A DNA stretch of 64,000 bases from Pyrinomonadaceae bacterium. GTDB lineage: Bacteria > Acidobacteriota > Blastocatellia > Pyrinomonadales > Pyrinomonadaceae. The notes below the pieces were generated by a model. It was not told where the DNA came from and ran no database searches. It was given only the letters and a program-made list of their open reading frames with translations. Made by a program: the position numbers and the translations under genes. The stretch covers positions 124,001 through 188,000 of the forward strand of contig JACMJZ010000029.1 in NCBI GenBank assembly GCA_014380365.1, written 5' to 3'. Shown here in pieces: positions 59,961 to 64,000 of this stretch. The stretch's first letter is position 1. Each line of letters opens with the position of its first letter.

Positions 59961-61871
59961 CTAGGCTGCTTCGACACCCGAGGTAACCAGAACACGTTCC
60001 ATCTCATTCGACCCCATGGCCGTCTTCCGCTCATTTTTGAGCCATGACTCGAGCACGAACAAGTACCAAAGTTGTTTGGGTGCCCAGCCGGTTTGCGCCG
60101 ATTCTTCGAGCCACTTCAGTGCCGGCCGAGTTCGTATCCAGCCTTCTTTTTCAAGAACCGAATCGCGGAAGGCAGCCTCAACTTCCCCACGCCACCGTCC
60201 CGTGATCCATCGCTGCACGGGAATAGTGAATCCTCGTTTTTCCCCACTTGCCACTCGTTCCCGGATCTTGCGGCGCGCCAACTCGCGTAGCACTGCTTTC
60301 AACCGTCCCTGCCGCAGACGAACATGGAAAGGAAGCGCCGCCGCAAATTCCCACAACTCCTGGTCCAGGAATGGCGAGCGCGCTTCGAGACCATAGTGCA
60401 TAGTCGCGCCGTCCACTTTAGTGAGGAATTCAGAGACAAAGCGTGTGTGCCGATCGTAGTCGAGGTAATCGCTCAGTACACTTTGTGCGGAATCACGGGA
60501 CCAGGGGATGTTTCGTTGATCAACTGTGCAATCCCTTAGTCGTTCTCCGAGCACACCTGCCCGCTGGTAAGAAGGCAGTCCATCGTGCGCGCTTGTCACT
60601 GCCCCCAGCCCTCCGGTTGCGTAGTCAAGAAGCGAAGCCAGTCGGCGAAAATGACCATAGCGCGGAAACTTTTCTCGCGATCGCTGCCAAAGGTCGGCAG
60701 CAATTCGGGGTGAAGATCGTGCCAGCCGTTCTGCAAACCAAAGGTGCCGGTGCTCCGGATATCCGAGAAAAACATCATCACCGCCATCACCCGTCAACAG
60801 CACCTTCGCCTCCCGCCCCACCGCTCGCGAAACCCGCAACATTCCCAGCGCCGAAGCACAAGCGAATGGCTCCGCATAGGCCGTCACCAATTCTGCGATG
60901 CCGGAATCGTCTTCGGCGGGAGATATATCCAGCGTCTGATGCCGAATGCCGAGTTGCATCGCGGTTGCCCGCGCCTCCGCAGTTTCATCCGCAGGGTCGA
61001 GCGGAGTACCAACTGTGTAGGCCGTGATGTCTGCCCCTAATTTTGAGAGCGCCCAGCAAACTAAGCTCGAATCGACGCCCCCGCTCAGAAGAGATCCGAC
61101 AGGCACATCCGCGTGAAGACGTCTTTCGACTGCCTTCAGAAACAGTCTCTCGGTTTCCTCAACAGCTTCGTCAAATTTCAATGGCGATGAGGTTGCGAAT
61201 GGAGGTTGCCAGTATCGTGTGACCTTGGTTCCCTGCGCTGACCATTCCAGAATGGAGGCTGCCGGGACTTTCTCGGCGTTTGCGTAGATCGTGCGGTCTT
61301 CAGTTACAAAACCAAATTCAAGGTAATCGGCGACTGCCCGGGCGTCGATTTCATTAGCAAACCCCGCCGCGCGAAGGGCGCGAACGGTGGATGCAAAGGC
61401 AAGCTGCTGACCTCGAACTGCGAAGACGAGTGGCTTGACGCCCAGCCGATCACGAACCAGGAACAACTTACGCGCGCGATCATCCCAGAGTCCAAAAGCA
61501 AACATGCCCCTAATTTTCGATGTCAGCCCATGAATTCCCCATTCCCGATAACCGTGAACCAGCACTTCCGTATCTGTGTGGCTTTGGAACTGATATCCCA
61601 ACCGCTCAAGATCCATCCGGAGATCCCGAAAGTTGTAGACAGCTCCGTTAAAGACGATTCCAACTGAACTATCGCGCGAAAGCATTGGCTGCCGTCCGGC
61701 GGAGCTGAGATCGAAGATAGCAAGTCGCCGGTGACCCAACGCCATCCCGTTCCAAACTTCCATTCCGTCGCCATCCGGACCGCGGCGAGCCAGAGTGCCG
61801 ATCATTCTGCCCACCGCGTGGGCGGCCGCAGTGTGTTCGGGTTCTCCAGCGATTCCGGCAATACCACACAT
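59961..61871 (-). CDS. asnB: Asparagine synthase-type glutamine amidotransferase
   Basis: A 636-residue class II amidotransferase. The N-terminal glutaminase has Cys2 (MCGIAGIAGEPEHTAAAHAV), RRGPDGDGMEV, GHRRLAIFDLSSAGRQPM, and GIVFNGAVYNFRDLR. The C-terminal synthetase domain has the ATP loop LLSGGVDSSLVCWAL and AKVLLTGDGGDDVFLGYPE. In polysaccharide loci this protein type amidates sugar acids, and exosortase loci have a dedicated amidotransferase; free asparagine synthesis is the alternative. It is first in the leftward operon with the O-antigen ligase and GTs. Confidence 0.9.
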   Translation of the reverse strand: MCGIAGIAGEPEHTAAAHAVGRMIGTLARRGPDGDGMEVWNGMALGHRRLAIFDLSSAGRQPMLSRDSSVGIVFNGAVYNFRDLRMDLERLGYQFQSHTDTEVLVHGYREWGIHGLTSKIRGMFAFGLWDDRARKLFLVRDRLGVKPLVFAVRGQQLAFASTVRALRAAGFANEIDARAVADYLEFGFVTEDRTIYANAEKVPAASILEWSAQGTKVTRYWQPPFATSSPLKFDEAVEETERLFLKAVERRLHADVPVGSLLSGGVDSSLVCWALSKLGADITAYTVGTPLDPADETAEARATAMQLGIRHQTLDISPAEDDSGIAELVTAYAEPFACASALGMLRVSRAVGREAKVLLTGDGGDDVFLGYPEHRHLWFAERLARSSPRIAADLWQRSREKFPRYGHFRRLASLLDYATGGLGAVTSAHDGLPSYQRAGVLGERLRDCTVDQRNIPWSRDSAQSVLSDYLDYDRHTRFVSEFLTKVDGATMHYGLEARSPFLDQELWEFAAALPFHVRLRQGRLKAVLRELARRKIRERVASGEKRGFTIPVQRWITGRWRGEVEAAFRDSVLEKEGWIRTRPALKWLEESAQTGWAPKQLWYLFVLESWLKNERKTAMGSNEMERVLVTSGVEAA

Positions 61872-62027
61872 ACCCTAAACCTCAAGAGCGTGACGCGCAC
61901 TGAGTGCGTTTTGAGAAAGCGTTTTTCCGACAGTCCTTGCCTCAATAGCAAAAGAAGCCACTGCGCTAAACGCGCCGCAGCCTCGAATTTCAGTTTGGAC
62001 GAAGGCTTTGAATGAGCCCACCCGGAT

Positions 62028-63218
62028 TTAAACTGCTACCTCGTTTGGTTCGCCAACTACGACGAGTTCGCGAACGCGCTCGCGCAAGGCGCCTTCGAAT
62101 CGACGTGCCTCCTCTACCTCCGAGAACGAAAGGGCGCGTAACTCCTGTTCGATGCGCCGTCGATAATCAGAGACCAGCGAGTCTGACACTCCTAAAACCG
62201 CGGCAACTTCAAGTTGCGTTGATTGCTCCTGGCTCAAGTAGCAGTGCCACAAGACACCTAGTATGCGGTTGTATTGCTTGAGTTTTCCCCGCACCGTCTC
62301 TTGCAAGCTGCTGAGAAAGTGGTCCACGAATCCTGCCGCTTCGTTTTCCGATTCACGTCGCATCAGGCCTTGTTCCGGATTCTCCTGCCGGTCTACAGGC
62401 TCAAAATGATTACCGTCGTCGTTGTCGTCGCCATCGAGCGGGACGAGGTAGATGTCCATTACGGGCAGCCGCGACATGACCAGACTGCGCAGAGTCCTGA
62501 CGTCAACGGGCGAATCGACTGCGTCCAACACGGAGACAATCAAGTCTTCAAGATCTGAATTGCTGATCACCACCTGGGAGTCGCCAGTGCATCCGACCAT
62601 GCGCGTATCACGCGGGCGGACGGGAATAATGTGGACGCGCTGCTCAACGTCGTGCGAGTCGCGACGGCGTTTTCCGTCGGCCCACTCGCTGAGTCCATAC
62701 ATTCGATCCGCCAGACGTCGATGGGGTTCATCTCCGCTTCCGCTCGTATCAAACCGACGGAAGTTTGAGCTTGACTGAATCAAGGTGGAAATACGACGCG
62801 CCAATCGGTAGCTTTCCGGGTGTCGCTTCCTCAGTTCGGCGGTGAGAAGATTTGTGAGCTCGATCTGGCCAATCTCGCATTCGATTTCGTAGTCAGTCAT
62901 CTCGGTATCGAGATAATGCTCGAAACGATTCTTGCTCAATAGTTGAACGAAGAGCTCCTGAGTCAGGTCTGTGTGGGCACTACCTGCACCCTCTTCAACC
63001 AAGAGACCAGCGCTCCGCGATGCCCTCACCAAAGGATGATGTGAAACAATGCGGTGCAATTCCGACCATAGGCGATTGACGTCTGAACTGCGAAGGCTTT
63101 CAATCCATTTGCCGCTCTTCGCGATCCGCTCTGCAGTGCGTTTCGCGCGGGCTGGTTGAAGTCCTCCACCTATGGCTCTTGGCTCAGCTTCTTTTGCTAC
63201 TTGGTTTAGGGATTTCAC
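62028..63218 (-). CDS. Atypical sigma-70-like protein
   Basis: A 396-residue soluble protein. An N-terminal region 2-like segment (AGSAHTDLTQELFVQLLSKN, then a helix-rich 100 residues) is followed by a long charged middle (about 170-290) and a C-terminal helix-turn-helix (QLEVAAVLGVSDSLVSDYRR, then IEQELRAL) preceded by YNRILGVLWHCYLSQEQS, resembling sigma region 4. The 120-residue acidic insertion between them is unlike standard sigma factors. It may control the polysaccharide operon that follows it on the same strand, or the divergent small gene. Function inferred. Confidence 0.6.
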   Translation of the reverse strand: MKSLNQVAKEAEPRAIGGGLQPARAKRTAERIAKSGKWIESLRSSDVNRLWSELHRIVSHHPLVRASRSAGLLVEEGAGSAHTDLTQELFVQLLSKNRFEHYLDTEMTDYEIECEIGQIELTNLLTAELRKRHPESYRLARRISTLIQSSSNFRRFDTSGSGDEPHRRLADRMYGLSEWADGKRRRDSHDVEQRVHIIPVRPRDTRMVGCTGDSQVVISNSDLEDLIVSVLDAVDSPVDVRTLRSLVMSRLPVMDIYLVPLDGDDNDDGNHFEPVDRQENPEQGLMRRESENEAAGFVDHFLSSLQETVRGKLKQYNRILGVLWHCYLSQEQSTQLEVAAVLGVSDSLVSDYRRRIEQELRALSFSEVEEARRFEGALRERVRELVVVGEPNEVAV

Positions 63219-63768
63219 AGGAATTATTTGGGGGTAGGCGGTTTAGATGAAATTCAGTTTCGGTGGGCACTTCACAAGGTATGTCTGGCACCTTAGAGTG
63301 AAGCAGGTTCAAGAAGATCTACTGCTCAATGAAAGCGAGACGCCTGAGGTAAGGCAACGGATGGGGGTTTTTCCGAAGCAGCGGGCTCTGATTGCCCTTG
63401 ACCTATCAATGGGTAATCGCTGATTTAGTCATTTTGGAGGTGCCCGGTCTATCCTGCGGAAACAGGTGGGCTGCCCTGGAACGAGCGTCAAAGAGCAGGA
63501 GCTCTCTGACTTGACGCAGGCATCTTAGCAACATTCCCCGGAATGAGCAACATGTTTTTACAATTCCGGCAAGTTATTGATTCCAGACTACAAAAGACGG
63601 CTAGGAAGTAAGAAAGTTATGGAACTGGTAAACAATTAACTCTATTAAGTTGATGAACAAGTCGGATAACTGTGCTGGTTCTGGATTTGCAGATAACAAG
63701 CAAACTTGCCCCCTTGCTGTTTCTCATTTCTCCTGGCAGGACTGTACTCAAAGAAACTACTCGAGAAG
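63219..63768. other. Gene-free stretch between the sigma-like gene and the partial small gene
   Basis: About 550 bases with no convincing gene on either strand. Sequence is relatively A/T-rich towards 63540-63720. A frame on the minus strand (63617-63832) overlaps the next gene and has no family character. It should hold the divergent promoters, which I cannot identify with confidence. Confidence 0.45.
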
Positions 63769-63793
63769 CCTGGTGGCCCGCGCCACCAGGGGG
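63769..63793 (+). promoter_or_regulatory. Hairpin overlapping the ribosome binding site of the last gene
   Basis: CCTGGTGGC (63769-63777) and GCCACCAGG (63782-63790) form a perfect 9-bp stem with a 4-base loop. The AGGGGG ribosome site (63788-63793) begins inside the right arm, so the stem could limit ribosome access to the ATG at 63801. Confidence 0.55.
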
Positions 63794-63800
63794 CAAATAG

Positions 63801-64000
63801 ATGAAAGCATCGAGCGCAAAATCGTTTAGCAAAAAACTGTCCTGCCCGTCTTCAACCCTCCTGCTCTCCTTTCGCCTCCAAGTGCTGGCCCCTGAAATCA
63901 GTTTCCTGGTGAAGCACCATCTGGGAGGATGTGATTTTTGTTATTGCGAGCTTTCTTTGTTGGCTTTGTACACGACGCCGCTCAAGGGTGAGTGTCGTAC
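63801..64000 (+). CDS. Small Cys-containing protein, zinc-finger type (partial, runs off the right edge)
   Basis: Open from the ATG at 63801 to the end of the window, 66 complete codons. AGGGGG lies 7 bases upstream. The protein begins MKASSAKSFSKKLSCPSSTL and contains LAPEISFLVKHHLGGCDFCY then CELSLLALYTTPL. The H-x4-C-x2-C spacing with preceding His resembles the zinc-binding start of anti-sigma-type (zf-HC2) proteins. Divergent placement against a sigma-like gene supports a regulatory link, but the C-terminus is missing and the call is tentative. Confidence 0.5.
   Translation, partial: MKASSAKSFSKKLSCPSSTLLLSFRLQVLAPEISFLVKHHLGGCDFCYCELSLLALYTTPLKGECR

Noticed and set aside
59961-61871. 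AsnB as evidence for a lasso peptide cluster
   Set aside because: No B1/B2 leader protease or precursor nearby; the context is glycosyltransferases and an O-antigen ligase, so a polysaccharide amidotransferase is more likely.
63617-63832. 71-codon minus-strand frame near the right edge
   Set aside because: It overlaps the better supported plus-strand start at 63801 and contains its regulatory hairpin; no family character.

Overview
The window looks like a chromosomal segment of an Acidobacteriota bacterium, probably class Blastocatellia. The evidence is family content: a VWFA-related acidobacterial-type protein, zinc-ribbon proteins including a Ser/Thr kinase fused to an FGE/SUMF1-like domain, a CWC-DUF5522 protein, a PEP-CTERM protein and an atypical sigma-like factor. 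Intergenic spaces are crowded with long inverted repeats of several families. This placement is inferred from families, not from a marker-gene tree.

Region 1 (1-16.4 kb) is mostly housekeeping: pgsA (cut by the left edge), uvrA, a small-protein/nucleotidyltransferase pair, a deoxyhypusine-synthase-like protein, a FecA-like TonB receptor with a strong Fur box, a DksA-type zinc finger protein, xerC, a secreted VWA protein, trmFO, a secreted LolA-like protein, tRNA-Thr(CGU), a PhyH dioxygenase, lexA with a readable promoter flanked by an inverted repeat, and a SYLF lipid-binding protein.

Region 2 (16.5-27.7 kb) centres on copper and envelope stress. It holds a Cu+ P1B-ATPase with YHS and two heavy-metal-binding motifs, an Arg/Asp-rich secreted protein, an ECF sigma factor, a PEP-CTERM protein, a CWC-DUF5522 protein, a BNR-repeat lipoprotein, then a leftward set of secreted His/Met-rich, Cys-rich and small lipoprotein genes, and a TlpA-like thioredoxin. 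Region 3 (27.7-32.9 kb) has a zinc-ribbon membrane protein, a TPR protein and a zinc-ribbon kinase with a cysteine-less FGE-like domain.

Region 4 (33.0-41.8 kb) is accessory. A perfect consensus promoter and an intrinsic terminator bracket a rod-shaped RNA of about 230 nt with 6S-like architecture. Next comes a two-gene unit coding a secreted protein with an eight-cysteine Gly-rich C-terminus (bacteriocin-like) and a small membrane protein. Then follow leuS, a BrnT/BrnA toxin-antitoxin pair, small membrane proteins, an ICMT-like methyltransferase and a tandem MbtH-like protein with no NRPS in sight.

Region 5 (41.9-61.9 kb) is an exopolysaccharide/O-antigen locus: at least six GT4-type transferases, one GT2, a MOP flippase, an O-antigen ligase/polymerase, a polysaccharide deacetylase, a DUF218 protein, a SAM methyltransferase, a PhyH dioxygenase and an AsnB-type amidotransferase. 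Together with the PEP-CTERM protein, this set resembles exosortase-associated polysaccharide loci, although no exosortase is visible. The right end has a sigma-70-like protein facing a partial small Cys-rich protein.
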